In this document: positions 37,906-47,775 of the stretch, in pieces | Layout: each line of letters starts with the position of its first letter | Numbering within the stretch: position 1 is the stretch's first letter | Assembly: GCF_047675955.1 (NCBI RefSeq) | Contig: NC_132912.1 | Coordinates: 17,086,500-17,150,499 of the forward strand | DNA: 64,000 bases | Source: Chlorocebus sabaeus | Taxonomy: Eukaryota; Chordata; Mammalia; Primates; Cercopithecidae | Direction of reading: 5' to 3' | Translations under genes and position numbers: made by a program | The notes under the pieces: model-generated | The model's input: the letters and a program-made list of their open reading frames with translations, nothing else | Told to the model about the DNA's origin: nothing | Databases searched by the model: none

Positions 37906-38105
37906 AGAATGCCCCAGTCCTTGAAAATCTGGGCCATTTCCCAAGATTCTCCTGTCCTTTCTGTCTCTTTTCACACTGTCTGTAGTTAGAATCATGTGTT
38001 TCAGAATCATGGAATACTACAGATGATCTGTATTATAGAGATGAATCAATCAAATCCCTGCATTTAATGGATCAATGAGTTGACTTAGGTTGAATTCACC
38101 CACTT

Positions 38106-38415
38106 GGGCCCGATGCAGTGGCTCACGCCTGTAATCCCAGCACTTGGGGAGGCCAAGGCAGGAGGATTGCTTGAGCTCAGAAGTTCAAGATCAGCCTGGG
38201 CAACATAGCAAGACCTCAACTCTACTAAAAATAAAAAAAAATGCCAGGTGCGGTGGTACACACCTGTAGTCCCAGCTACTCAAGAGGCTGAGGTGAGAGA
38301 ATCACTTAAGCTTCAGAGCTCAAGTCTCCAGTGAGCTATGATCAGACCACTGCACTCCAGTTTGGATGACAGAGCGAGATCCTATCTCAATAAATAAATA
38401 AATAAATAAATAAAT
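38106..38415 (+). mobile_element. Alu with (AAAT)n tail
   Basis: A full-length diverged Alu (CCCGATGCAGTGGCTCACG) ending in about seven AAAT units. Confidence 0.92.
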
Positions 38416-38937
38416 ATCTACTCACCTGATGAAGAGGAAGGTCCAGGACTTCTACAAGATTCATTATCACAACTCATTTACTTTGGGAATTCATAATGTA
38501 CGTTTCAAGCTGCAAGTAGCTCTGTGGATGACCACTGACTATTTTTAAATACTGAAAGCCCCACACATATTTTAACAGAAATGCACTCAGAGCCCAGTTT
38601 ATAATCTCAGAACGCCCAGCTCTCCTAAGTGTATAATAGGGCTATTCAGTTATATGTAGCTCTGACATTCACATAATGAGTGCACCAGAATGTGAAAAAC
38701 CTTAAGAGTCAACCACTGCACACATTCATGTGTGCTCAGCTAGAGCTCAGCCCTGATTTTGACAGTAGGGCCACAGCTTAGATGTCTATGCTTGATTCCT
38801 GGTATAATCTTGCAACTCCACTTCTCTTTCCAGTTGATTGAAATACACCAATGAGCTCTAGCATCATGGTTGAGAACTACTGCTATGAGACCCACAAGGA
38901 CTACACATTCCAGGGATAGATCACTGTAAGACAGTAG

Positions 38938-39644
38938 TGTGTCCGGAATTTATTCCTTCTGGTGGGTTCTTGGTCTTGCTGACTTCAAGAATGAAGCCAC
39001 GGACCCTTGCGGTGAGTGTTACAGTTCTTAAAGCTGATGCCTCCGGAGTTTGTTTGTTCAGATGTCCAGATGTGTCCACAGTTTCTTCCTTCTGGTGGGT
39101 TCATGGTCTTGCTGACTTTAGGAGTGAAGTCACAGACCTTCACAGTGAGTATTACAGCTCTTAAAGATGGTGTGGAGTTGTTTGTTCCTCCTGGTGGATT
39201 CGTGGTCTTGCTGACTTCAGGAGGGAAGCCACAGACCTTCACAGTGACTGTTACAGCTCATAAAGGTAGTGTGGACCCAAAGAGTGAGCAGCAGCAAGAT
39301 TTATTGTGAAGAGCAAAAGCAAAAAGCTTCCACAGAGTGGAAGGAGACTTAAGCGGGTTGCCAGCTTTTATTTCCTTATTTGGCCCCGCCCATGTCCTAC
39401 TGAGTGGTCCATTTTACAGAGTGCTGATTGGTTCATTTTACAGAGTGCTGATTGGTGCGTTTACAAACCTTTAGTTAAGACACAGAGTGCTGATTGGTGT
39501 GTTTTTACAGAGTGCTGATTGGTGTATTTACAAACCTTTAGCTAGACACAGAGTGCTGGTTGGTGCATTTACAAACCTTTAGCTAGACAGAAAAGTTCTC
39601 CAAGTCCCCATCCGACCCAGAAGCTCAGTTGGCTTCACCTCTCA
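38938..39644 (-). repeat. 3' LTR of the HERV9-type provirus
   Basis: About 707 bp, from TGAGAGGTGAAGCC at 39644 to CCGGACACA at 38938. It has fewer CCAAT-type U3 units (39410-39600) than the partner LTR. AATAAA reads on the minus strand at 39305-39300, so a CUBN pre-mRNA would carry this polyadenylation signal in sense. Base differences from the 5' LTR are scattered throughout, indicating an old insertion. Confidence 0.9.
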
Positions 39645-39658
39645 ATCCCCCCTCTAAA
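39645..39658 (-). other. Polypurine tract before the 3' LTR
   Basis: The minus strand reads AGAGGGGGGAT directly before TGAGAGG of the 3' LTR. Its position and purine run fit the plus-strand primer of a retrovirus. Confidence 0.8.
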
Positions 39659-39699
39659 CAGGACACCTCAACTGCCGCAGGGAATTGGGCGATGACCAC

Positions 39700-40200
39700 T
39701 CTAGCTACTTCCTGCTGGATAGGAGCAAGGAAGGGGCCCTGCAGTTGTAGTGTCCTCCAGAGGGGAACTCTTTATACCAGTGAAAGGGCCAGTGGGTCGG
39801 TCCAGGGGTCCTCGGTAGAAGTTGTTAGTTGAGCTCATTTGGGGTTCCATTTGTAAGACTATCTGTAGCTTGATGGCCTTGATTCTAGAGGAAACAAATT
39901 TGACAAGGAGGTTAAAAATACAGAGCCTGAAGGCAAGTAATAGCAAGATGGCGGCCACAGGACCTAGAAAAGGGAGAAGCCATGTTACCCAACTCCAGAG
40001 GTTGATATAAGAGTTTGAAAGGCATTGTCTGATATCAGAATCCTTTTCCTGTAAATGTTGGGTGGCATCTTGTACTATCCCGGACTGGTTAGCGTAAAAG
40101 CAACACTCTTTCCCTAAGAAGGTGCAAAGTCCTCCTTTCTCGGCAGTGAGGATGGTCTAGGCCTCGGCAGTTTTGGAGAGTCACTGCTGCCAGAGTCTAT
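39700..40200 (-). pseudogene. Env transmembrane subunit tail
   Basis: From about 40150 to 39701 the minus strand is open. It shows the C-x6-C-C motif at 40126-40100, a tryptophan-rich pre-anchor segment, a hydrophobic anchor with LGPVAAILLLLAF, and a cytoplasmic tail rich in P and T. A one-base frame break lies just upstream near 40155, and nothing of SU or the fusion peptide was found. This is a C-terminal remnant of an ERV1 (gammaretrovirus-like) Env and cannot encode a full protein. Confidence 0.8.
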
Positions 40201-40382
40201 TTGGGATTGTAGTTACTATCCTTATTGGATAGATTTTGTTATTTCTTGCAAACTGTCTGAGAAATCCTTTGAGAGTGTGTGGTAATAGGATAATGCTTGT
40301 TACACTGTTAACTTTTAGCAAACTTTAGTAGAAAACCTTTGTAAGCTTGGGATTTTAATTTTTCTTTACTATTAATAAAACC

Positions 40383-40720
40383 TCATTCCATCCATATTAA
40401 CTTAGAATTGGTATAGATGACTCCTTCCTGATTCTGTAGGTACTTTAAGATTTGGCTGAGTGCAAACAACTCCCATGTTTGAGCAGACCAATTATTAGGC
40501 AATTTGCCTAACTCTGCTTCTATAAGAGTTTCCTGAACTCCCACTGTGTCTTTTTCCTTAATCACCTGGGAGGAACCATCTATCCTCCTGTGCTGAAGGG
40601 AGTTCCTCCTATGCCTGGTTGGACTTTTGTATGGTAATTAAGATTTAGATCCCCTGTTAGGAAACCTGCTGGGTTAAGGATTTTTGATAGGAAGGCTACC
40701 AGTTGTCAGTGGCCTCAGTG
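40383..40720 (-). pseudogene. Second, unlike RNase H segment
   Basis: The minus strand reads a short connection segment (VAFLSKILNPAGFLTGD), then DGSSQVIKEKDTVGVQETL, LPNNWSAQTWELFALSQ and IYTNSKL. These are the first Asp, the Glu helix and the later Asp region (changed to Asn) of a retroviral RNase H. The sequence differs clearly from the RNase H at 41169-41620 and resembles another ERV1 lineage. Frame breaks lie before codon DGSS and after the TNSK motif. Confidence 0.75.
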
Positions 40721-40852
40721 TTTTCGGCTCCGCCCTTGTTTACACTGACAACAAGGTGGTATTGGAGTGTTATAGGGTTACAGAGAAGACCTTCAATTAT
40801 CAATTACAGGTTTTAAATTTATCCTGACTTTTAAAGGAACATGGTACACTGT

Positions 40853-41165
40853 TTTTTTTCTTTACTACTTCTATCTCTTTCTTTCTCTTTGACTCCTTTG
40901 TGTCTTCCTCTCTTTCCTCCTCTCTTTGACTTTCTGTCTTCCTCTCTCTCTCTCTGACTTTGTCTCTTCCTCTCTGTCTCCTTCTTTTGATTTCCTATCT
41001 TTCTCTCTCTCTCTCTTCCTCTCTCTCTGACTTTCTCTCTGTCTCTTCCTCTCTATCTCCTTCTCTTTCTTTCTCTGACTTTCTCTCTGACTCCCTCTTT
41101 GTCTCTCTCTTCCTCTGTCTCTTTCTCTTTTTCCTTTCTGCTGGTCTTTCCCTGCCTCTGCCAGC
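40853..41165. repeat. Polypyrimidine (CT-rich) tract inside the provirus
   Basis: About 310 bp of almost pure C/T on the plus strand (CTCTCT, TTTCTC, CTCTGACTT motifs repeated irregularly). It sits exactly between the two unlike RNase H segments, where integrase would be expected. Confidence 0.9.
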
Positions 41166-41168
41166 CAC

Positions 41169-42230
41169 TTATACTGCTGTTCTCCCTTCTCCTTCCCCTT
41201 TTTGATGGCTTTGGCAGTGTAAGACTGCCACCTCCTTGGGTTTTTGCACTGAGTGCAATAACTCCATGATTTCCTTGTCGTATTTAACAGGGGTTCCCCC
41301 AGGGGTTAGGAACTCCCTTTCTTTCCATATTGCAGCATGGGCATGTAGGATTAGATAAGCATACTTGCTATCTGTATACACATTTATTCTTTTTCCCTTT
41401 CCCAGTTCTAAGGCTTGAGTAAGTGCCACTAGTTCTGCTAACTGGGCGCTGGTCCCCGGGGGAAGAGGCTTACTTTCAAGCATGGTTACATCACTAACTA
41501 TGGCATAACCTGCCCTTCGTATCCCATTTTCCACAAATGAACGTTCATCAGTATATAGGTTAAGGTCAGGATTAGCTAAGGGGACTTCTAAGAGATCATC
41601 TTGGGCAGCATAAGTCTGGACTATAATTTGGTGGCAGTCATGCTCGATTGGTTCCCCATCCTCTGGGAGAAAAGTGATAGGGTTGAGGGCCATGCATGTA
41701 CATATCTGAAGCACCAGTCCCTCAAGGAGTAGAACCTGGTATCTAAGCAGGCAGTTGTCTGATAGCCATAAACTTCCTTTGGCACCTAGTGTGCCATTTA
41801 CATCATGAGTAGTCCAGACAGTGAGATCCTTTCCTTGTATTATTCTGATAGCCTCTGACACTAAGACGGCTACCGCCACAACTACCCTTAAACAGTGAGG
41901 CCAGCCTTTTGCTACTACATCAGTTTCCTCACTTAGGTCTGCCACTGGTTGTGGGGTTGTCCCACGAGTCTGAGTAAGAACCCCAAGAGCTATCCCTGCT
42001 CTCTCTGTGACGTATAAAGAAAGTTTTGTCCTGTGTAAAGGCTTAAAGCTGGAGCTTGTACTAGGGCCTGCTTTAAGGTTTTGAAGGCTGTTTCTGCCCC
42101 TGGTTCCCACTCTACTAGATGAGTATTTTCCCTCTGGGTAGCCTTGATTAGAGTATAGAGGGGCCTGGCTATCTTGCTGTACCTGGGGATCCACAGTCAG
42201 CAAAAGCCAGTGATTCCAAGGAACCCCCAC
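41169..42230 (-). pseudogene. RT connection domain and RNase H, open for 353 codons
   Basis: This is the longest open frame in the window. The first 70 or so residues do not look like Pol and are probably out of frame. From about residue 85 it reads as a connection domain (SEETDVVAKGWPHCLRVV) and then RNase H. RNase H signature residues are visible in LYTDERSF (first Asp), LAELVALTQALEL (Glu), VYTDSKYAYL (Asp) and LHCQSHQKGE (the His loop). The frame ends close to the RNase H C-terminus and enters pyrimidine-rich DNA instead of integrase. No expression is implied. Confidence 0.88.
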
Positions 42231-42880
42231 AACTGTTTTAATGTCTTAGGGCAAGGATAAGCCAGTATAGGCTGTATTCGTTCCTTGCTGAAGGCCTTGG
42301 TCCCTCTGGCTAAGATTAGGCCTAGATATTTGACCTGCTGTAGGCAAAGCTGGGCCTTTGACCTAGATGCCTTGTACCCTTGATTAGCTAGAAAGTTCAA
42401 GAAACCTAGAGTAGCCTGCTGGCATGAGGCTTCCAAACTGGTAGCCAAAAGTAAATCATCCAGATACTGAAGGACCAGAGTGCCTGGACTTGAGAAGTGG
42501 CCTAGATCTTGGGCCAGTGCCTGACCAAACAGATGGGGGCTATCCCTAAACCCTTGAGGCAAGACCATCCATGTAAGTTGGGACATGTAGTCTGTGGGAT
42601 CCTCAAAGGCAAAGAGAAACTGGGAGTCAGAGTAAAGGGGAATGCAGAAGAAGGCATCCTTGAGGTCCAGAACAGCGAACCACTCTGCCTCCCCGGCATT
42701 TGAGAGAGCAGGGTACAGGGGTTGGGTACAACTGGATGTAGAGGAACCACCGCCTCATTGATGAGTCCAAGATCCTGCACTAGTCTCCAATGACCATTCA
42801 GTTTTGTACTCCTAGAATTGGGGTGTTGCAGGGACTGCTGCATTTCCTTACTAAGCCTTGAGCTTTTAAATGTTTAACAA
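42197..42880 (-). pseudogene. Decayed reverse transcriptase
   Basis: Minus-strand frames 42843-42502 and 42586-42197 overlap in different phases. The first carries the early fingers/palm region (WRLVQDLGLINEAVVPLHP). The second carries VLPQGFRDSPHLFGQAL and the polymerase motif Y-L-D-D at 42466-42455, in the gammaretroviral form. A frameshift inside the palm breaks the enzyme. Frame 42230 then starts the connection domain, again out of phase. Confidence 0.9.
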
Positions 42881-43400
42881 TATCCTATAATCCTTTTTGA
42901 GCTTCAGGCCTTAAGGGATATTGCCTTTGATAAGGAAAAGTGGTGGGTCTCTTAGCCTGATTTTGGACTGGGTGGGCATTTTTTGCTCTTCCAAATTGTC
43001 CTTCCAATGCCCAGACTTCAGGGTTGATTCCCTCCTCAAGTAGGGGACAACAAATGGGTAACTTATTCCCCATATTCATGGAGATAATAGCTCCAGTTTT
43101 GGCTAATATATCCTTCCCTAGTAAGGGTGAGGGACTTTCAGGCGTAACAAGAAAGGCACGTGAAAAGAGCAAAGTCTCCCAATTACAACTGAGGTGGTGG
43201 GAGAACTATCTGGTTACAGGCTGTCCCAGGATTCCTTGGATGGTAACGGACCTTGAGGACAGTCGTCCAGGACAGGAAATTAACACTGAGAAGGCCATAC
43301 CAGTGTCCAGGAGGAAGTCAATTTCCTGGCCTTCAATGGTTAAATGTACTCGGGGCTCAGTGAGGGTGATGACATGAGCAGGTGCTTGCCCCAGGCACCC
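42880..43400 (-). pseudogene. Decayed retroviral protease and start of RT
   Basis: The aspartic protease motif D-T-G is still readable at 43307-43299 on the minus strand, in LLDTGMAFSV. A frame break lies between it and the later part LLGKDILAKTG (frame 43172-42885), which corresponds to the protease C-terminal end. This frame continues into the protease-RT junction. Confidence 0.8.
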
Positions 43401-43609
43401 TCAGTCTTATTGTTTGATCATCTGGTTGGGGGCTTCTGGCCCAGAGAACCATTGCACTCTGGGGCAGTGCACCTTCCAGTGATTACCTTGGCATCATGGA
43501 CATGGACAAGGGGGCAGCTTGTTTCTTGTTGGACAATCTTTTTAAAAGTGTCCTTGTAAACCACCTTGATAACAAGCCCTCCCAGGTGGTTGGCCTGCTC
43601 CATTTTTGT

Positions 43610-44760
43610 CCTTTCTGAACCACCAAGGTTTGTTTATCTGAGGGCCATGACTAAGGCTGCGGCCTTTCTCTGATCTCACTTTTCCTTTTGGGACTGTTCC
43701 TCTTGGTCCCTATTATAGAACACCGGGGTTACCAGGTTTAACAATGCCTCCAGATTTTGCTCAGGCCAAGGGCTCATTTTTGGAGCTTTCTCCTGATATC
43801 TGCAGCTGATTGGGTAATAAACTTATCTTTTAGGATCAGTTGACCCTTGAGTGAGTCGGGTGACAGGGAAGTATATTTTCTTAAGGCCTCCCGTAGCTGC
43901 TTGAGGAAGGCAGAAGGATTTTCTTCCTTTCCCTGAGTTATGGTAGACATCATTGAATAATTCATGGATTTTCCTATTTCTCCTTAGTCCTTCTAGAACA
44001 CAGGTTAGCAGATGTTGACGACTCCAGTCCCCATGATCTGAGTCGAGGTCCCAGTGGTGATCCATACTGGAGATGGCTTGTTGACCACTAGGGAATTTGT
44101 CCCTTTCTTTGGCTGTCATTCTATCATTTACTTGACTAAGATACCAGGTATCTCCAAACTCTCAGGCTGCAGCTAAAGCCTCATTCTTTTCATTAAAGGC
44201 CAGGGTTTGATCTGACAATAGCATGATGTCTTTCCAAGTGAGATCAAAGGTTTGCCCTAGACCCTCTAGGACATCTATGTACCTATCAGGATCATCTGAA
44301 AACTTCCCCAGGTCTGCCTTGATCTGCTTTAAATCAGAGGGAGAAGGGGACATGTACCCGGGTTGGGCCAAATTCCCCTTCCCCTACAGGTTGAAGCGGA
44401 CATAACTGATAGCCTGGGGGATTTTGTGGTCCCTTGGAGATTTCTTTGCTTATTTCCTTCTGGGCAGGGGAGATTAGAGGAGGCTTATCATTAATAGGAA
44501 GGGGAGCAATAGGGAGGCTAGGATATGGGGGTAAGCTGAAAGGTCCTCCTGTGGGATGTAAATTGCAAGTTTTGCATAGTTGTGTATTCTCCTTCAATGA
44601 AAAGAAAGCTTGGACATTAGGTATTTCACTTCGTTTGCCTTCCCTCTTACAGAAAAGGTCAAGCTGCAGTATAGTATTGTAATGTATACTTCCTTCGGGT
44701 GGCCATTTTTCCCCATCAGAGGGGGAATACTGGGGCCAGGTCATAGTGCAGAAAAAAAAT
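43610..44760 (-). pseudogene. Decayed gag of the HERV9-type provirus
   Basis: Minus-strand frames 44744-44334, 44371-44162, 44119-43823 and 43965-43774 together look like gammaretrovirus-type Gag. The first has a proline-rich stretch (PPYPSLPIAPLPIND). The next has a capsid segment (DLGKFSDDPDRYIDVLEGLG). Then comes a region resembling the major homology part of capsid (SLKGQLILKDKFITQ). The pieces lie in different frames with stops between them, so no full Gag can be made. A nucleocapsid zinc knuckle is not intact: near 43520 cysteine spacing is disturbed. Confidence 0.85.
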
Positions 44761-45993
44761 GAGCTGCCTCTTTTTCAGGGTTTGCAGGTCAAATTGGTCC
44801 CAATGGCTTAGGATGCATTTCAAGGGTGAGCCTGTTGATGCCTGACTGTTTCCCATCTGAAAGACAAAACCACCCGCGGTTTTGGTTTGGTTTGTTTTTC
44901 TCCCTGCCCAAGAACCTGCAATGGTCCCTGGACCCTGCTGATTAGAATAGTTGCACTCACTGACACAGCAGCAGAAACACTAGTTTTCCTCCTAGACCAC
45001 AAGGAGGACTGAGGAAGGTCGGATTTAGTGGCCCTCACTGATGCATTCTCAAAAACCTGCACCCTTGCCTGTCCTCCTAGACCAGAAGGAGGACTGAGAA
45101 AAATCAGGTTTAGTGGCCCTTACTGACACATTCTCAAAAACCCGTTAGAGTCCTAACATTCTACTGTTAGTACTGGGACCTTACCCGTGTCCTATAAAGA
45201 TGTTACGCCCTAAAAATGAAGTGGAGGGCCATACCCTGAGGGAGGGAAGGGATCTCCAGAGTTGGAAGTGTGATGCCTTTTGTCCTCACTTATATGAATA
45301 GGAAGGATACAATTTCTGAGGCTCCCCATATCCTAGCTTCAGCAATAGCTTTTGTTAGACCTGCTAGTCTGAGGAGGGATCCTAAAATTCCAGATAGTCC
45401 CCACTACAACGGGGCTTTCAGCAAAAATTATGTCTTTCTGACTGGTGCCTAAAGAAGGTAACAGAGTCCTGGAGTTTATACTAGAAACCATTCTTACAGG
45501 AGAAACTAGAAAAGCACGAGAGACAGGGAGTGGTTTTTAGAAGCGGGACTAGCCTTGGAGAAGAGCAAGGAGAGGAAGTTTGTCTGACAGGCATTAGGAC
45601 CCAGGAGGCAAGGGTCAGGATAGATAGGATAGATGGACAAGTCTTGCTTGGGCGACATGACTTTGCGAGTTCCACTCATGGCCACAGGGTCAACCAACTT
45701 GTTGGGACCCTGGAGCTGAATGGCTTTCCTCTCTGTCAACCCTCAGCTCAGCCCAGAAGTATAGAAAAAGCGGAAGCTGGTTCCAGGCCAACCAAAGCTC
45801 CCAACTCTGAAGAGTTAGGGGTTGTTTAGAGCCCTTTCCCAGAAAGTCTGACACCCATGTCTTTAGTCCAGTGGCCGTGCTAGTTGCTTTTAACTGACTG
45901 ACAGGTGCCTGGTATTTAGCCCCCAAATTCTAAGGAAAAATAGGACAGACTAGCAAGCGAAAGGGGTCCGATGGTACTCACCGCTTGGTGATT
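44760..45993 (-). other. Proviral leader region between primer site and gag
   Basis: No coding signal was recognised. It contains a tandem duplication of about 95 bp (copies near 44981-45061 and 45075-45143) on the theme of TCCTCCTAGACCA and TTCTCAAAAACC on the plus strand. Confidence 0.6.
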
Positions 45994-46011
45994 GTCCCAT
46001 CTGGGTCGCCA
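45994..46011 (-). other. Retroviral primer binding site (tRNA-Arg type)
   Basis: Three bases after the 5' LTR, the minus strand reads TGGCGACCCAGATGGGAC, an 18-base site complementary to a tRNA 3' end with CCA. ERV9 is known to use tRNA-Arg, and the GCGA core after TG fits Arg acceptor ends ending in TCGCCA. Matching to an exact isoacceptor was not possible by eye. Confidence 0.75.
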
Positions 46012-46014
46012 AAA

Positions 46015-46755
46015 TGTGTCCAGAATTTATTCCTTCCAGTGGGTTCTTGGTCTCGCTGACTTCAAGAATGAAGTCACGGACCCTCATGGTGAGTGTTACA
46101 GTTCTTAAAGATGGTGTGTCCAGAGTTAGTTTGTTGGGATGTTCAGATGTGTCCGCAGTTTCTTCCTTCCGGTGGGTTTGTGGTCTCACTGACTTCAGGA
46201 GTGAAGTCACAGACCTTCGCAGTGAGTGTTACAGCTCATAAAGGTAGTGCGGACCCAAAGAGTGAGCAGCAGCAAGATTTATTGTGAAGAGCAAAAGAAC
46301 AAAGCTTCCACAGTGTAGAAGGGGACCCCAGCGGGTTGCCGCTGCTGGCTCGGGTGACCAGCTTTTATTCCCTTATTAGGCCCCACCCATGTCCTGCTGA
46401 TTGGTCCATTTTACAGAGCACCGATTGGTCCATTTTATAGAGCACTAATTGGTCTGTTTTTATAGAGTGCTGATTGGTGCATTTACAAACATTTAGCTAG
46501 ACAGAGAGCACTGATTGGTCCATTTTATAGAGCACTAATTGGTCTGTTTTTATAGAGTGCCGATTGGTGCATTTACAAACATTTAGCTAGACACAGAGCA
46601 CTGATTGGTGTGTTTTTACAGAGTGCTGATTGGTGCATTTACAAACCTTTAGCTAGACATAGAGAGCTGATTGGTGCATTTACAAACTTTTAGCTAGACA
46701 GAAAAGTTCTCCAAGTCTCCACCCCACCCAGAAGCTCAGCTGGCTTCACCTGTCA
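46015..46755 (-). repeat. 5' LTR of the HERV9-type provirus
   Basis: About 741 bp, running from TGACAGGTGAAGCC at 46755 to the terminal CTGGACACA at 46015. U3 has several tandem units of roughly 40-70 bp containing ACCAATC/ATTGGT CCAAT motifs (46400-46690). A polyadenylation signal AATAAA reads on the minus strand at 46283-46278, and U5 has repeated segments on an AGCTGTAACACTCAC theme. It is longer than the 3' LTR because of extra U3 units. LTR12 promoters and enhancers are documented elsewhere; activity here is not shown by the sequence. Confidence 0.9.
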
Positions 46756-46927
46756 GTAGTTTCCAAACTTTAATCACCAGGGAGACCAGTTAAGACACAG
46801 ATTATTGGGACCCACTTCAGAGTTTGTGATTCTGTAGGCCTGGGATGGGGCCCAAGAATTTGAATTTTTAACAAGTTCCAGGTAATACTGATGCTCTCTC
46901 TAGGGACCACATTTTGGGAACCACTGC
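46754..46927 (+). mobile_element. MER5A-like hAT element interrupted by the provirus
   Basis: Starts CAGTAGTTTCCAAACTTTAA and ends GGGAACCACTG. The inner GATTCTGTAGG and AACAAGTTCCAGGT segments match MER5A as I remember it. The first bases CAGTAG also occur on the far side of the provirus at 38932-38937, so the provirus landed in the transposon's terminal repeat. Confidence 0.8.
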
Positions 46928-47624
46928 TCTGGGGCTCTCCACTTGCAGATTGGCCCACCTGAGATTTGTAGTAATTTCAGACCTCTTGTTAAAGGAGACC
47001 TTCCATCTTCAGAGGAATGATGATCCCTACCTGCTTCCTGAACCACCAATTTGTAGGTGGGATCCAGATATGCCCCTTCCTGTTTGACAAGTACAACACA
47101 TGCCCCTGGCTTTGTGCATCTCAGCTCAAATCCTCCTCCTCTCAGGCCAACCCTGCCCCTTCCTTTTCCCCATCCCTGTCTGACTGACTTTCATTCTTTC
47201 TCATCTATCCCTATCCCTTCTCTGCTTAACGTCAAGGTGAGCCTTAAATCTCCTTCTATTCCATTGCACCTGAGATACTCCCACCCCACCTTGCAGTTAA
47301 CTTGCTATACCCAGGTTCAACTCTTCATCCCTAGAAACTTCATTCTGCTTCTTTCTTTATCTAAGGCAATTTATTACTACACCTACAATTAATACAATTA
47401 ACCAAATTCTTTCCACTTTGATGTCACTTCCTCTCTTAATCCTAACAGACTTAACTCTCCAAGTTCCATCAGTGTCTAAGTATATTTCTTAAACTCTTGC
47501 ATGAGATTACTACCTGGGTTCCATTATTTGTTCATGGTATTGTTTCTAAGTTTGGAACTGAAAAAGAAAAAATTATTGGTCAAATAGCAACTGCAAATAC
47601 AACTGAGATCAGCACCAGGCTTAC

Positions 47625-47775
47625 CATAAACAAACCACTGCATCTGAAATCCTTTCTCACGGCGGCCAACCCCATCTGTAAGGAGCAGTACTTGAAGCTT
47701 GGAGCTTGTAGTACTCCCTGGAGGGGGCAGGTCTACTCCACAGTAGCGTCCCATCCGCCGTGGTCCATCATAGAG
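47625..47775 (-). CDS. CUBN: CUBN exon: second half of CUB domain 8
   Basis: A 151-bp internal exon. On the minus strand a pyrimidine-rich tract ending in AG precedes base 47775, and a GTAAGC donor follows 47625. It opens in phase 0 with LYDGPRRMGRYC and ends FVYG, with the last glycine codon split (phase 1). The C in GRYC would be the fourth conserved cysteine of a CUB domain, pairing with one in the previous exon outside the window. The exon then gives the C-terminal beta strands (SSKLQVLLLTD, GFQMQWFVYG). By recalled numbering it spans residues about 1340-1390. CUB5-8 form the intrinsic factor-B12 binding region, so this exon lies at its C-terminal edge. The P1297L change of Imerslund-Grasbeck disease falls in an earlier exon. 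Confidence 0.95.

Larger units (their letters stand above)
38938..46755 (-). mobile_element. HERV9-type (ERV1) provirus with LTR12-like LTRs
   Basis: A two-LTR provirus in the same orientation as CUBN. The order on the minus strand is 5' LTR, primer site, leader, gag, protease, reverse transcriptase, RNase H, a pyrimidine-rich tract, a second RNase H segment, env TM tail, polypurine tract, 3' LTR. The 4-bp direct repeat GTAG at 38934-38937 and 46756-46759 is the target duplication size expected of ERV1. LTR sequence with repeated CCAAT-containing U3 units points to LTR12/HERV9. All genes carry stops or frame breaks. I see no integrase and no env SU region. Exact subfamily is not resolved by eye. 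Confidence 0.92.
18705..47624 (-). other. CUBN: CUBN intron between CUB8 and CUB9 exons
   Basis: A 28,920-bp phase-1 intron starting GTAAGCC at 47624 and ending TTTTAACAG. It carries the HERV9-type provirus, a GT-rich minisatellite, two MLT1-type LTRs, an L1 tail, six Alu-related copies and old MIR/L2 fragments. Stretches where I recognise nothing: 18705-19420, 20606-21865, 22108-23006, 24230-25370, 26406-28530, 28700-30990, 33185-34880, 36690-37370, 37906-38105, 38416-38931 and 46928-47624. Confidence 0.9.

Noticed and set aside
39701..39958. Possible live envelope gene
   Set aside because: Only the C-terminal TM part remains, with a frame break just upstream and no SU or signal peptide.
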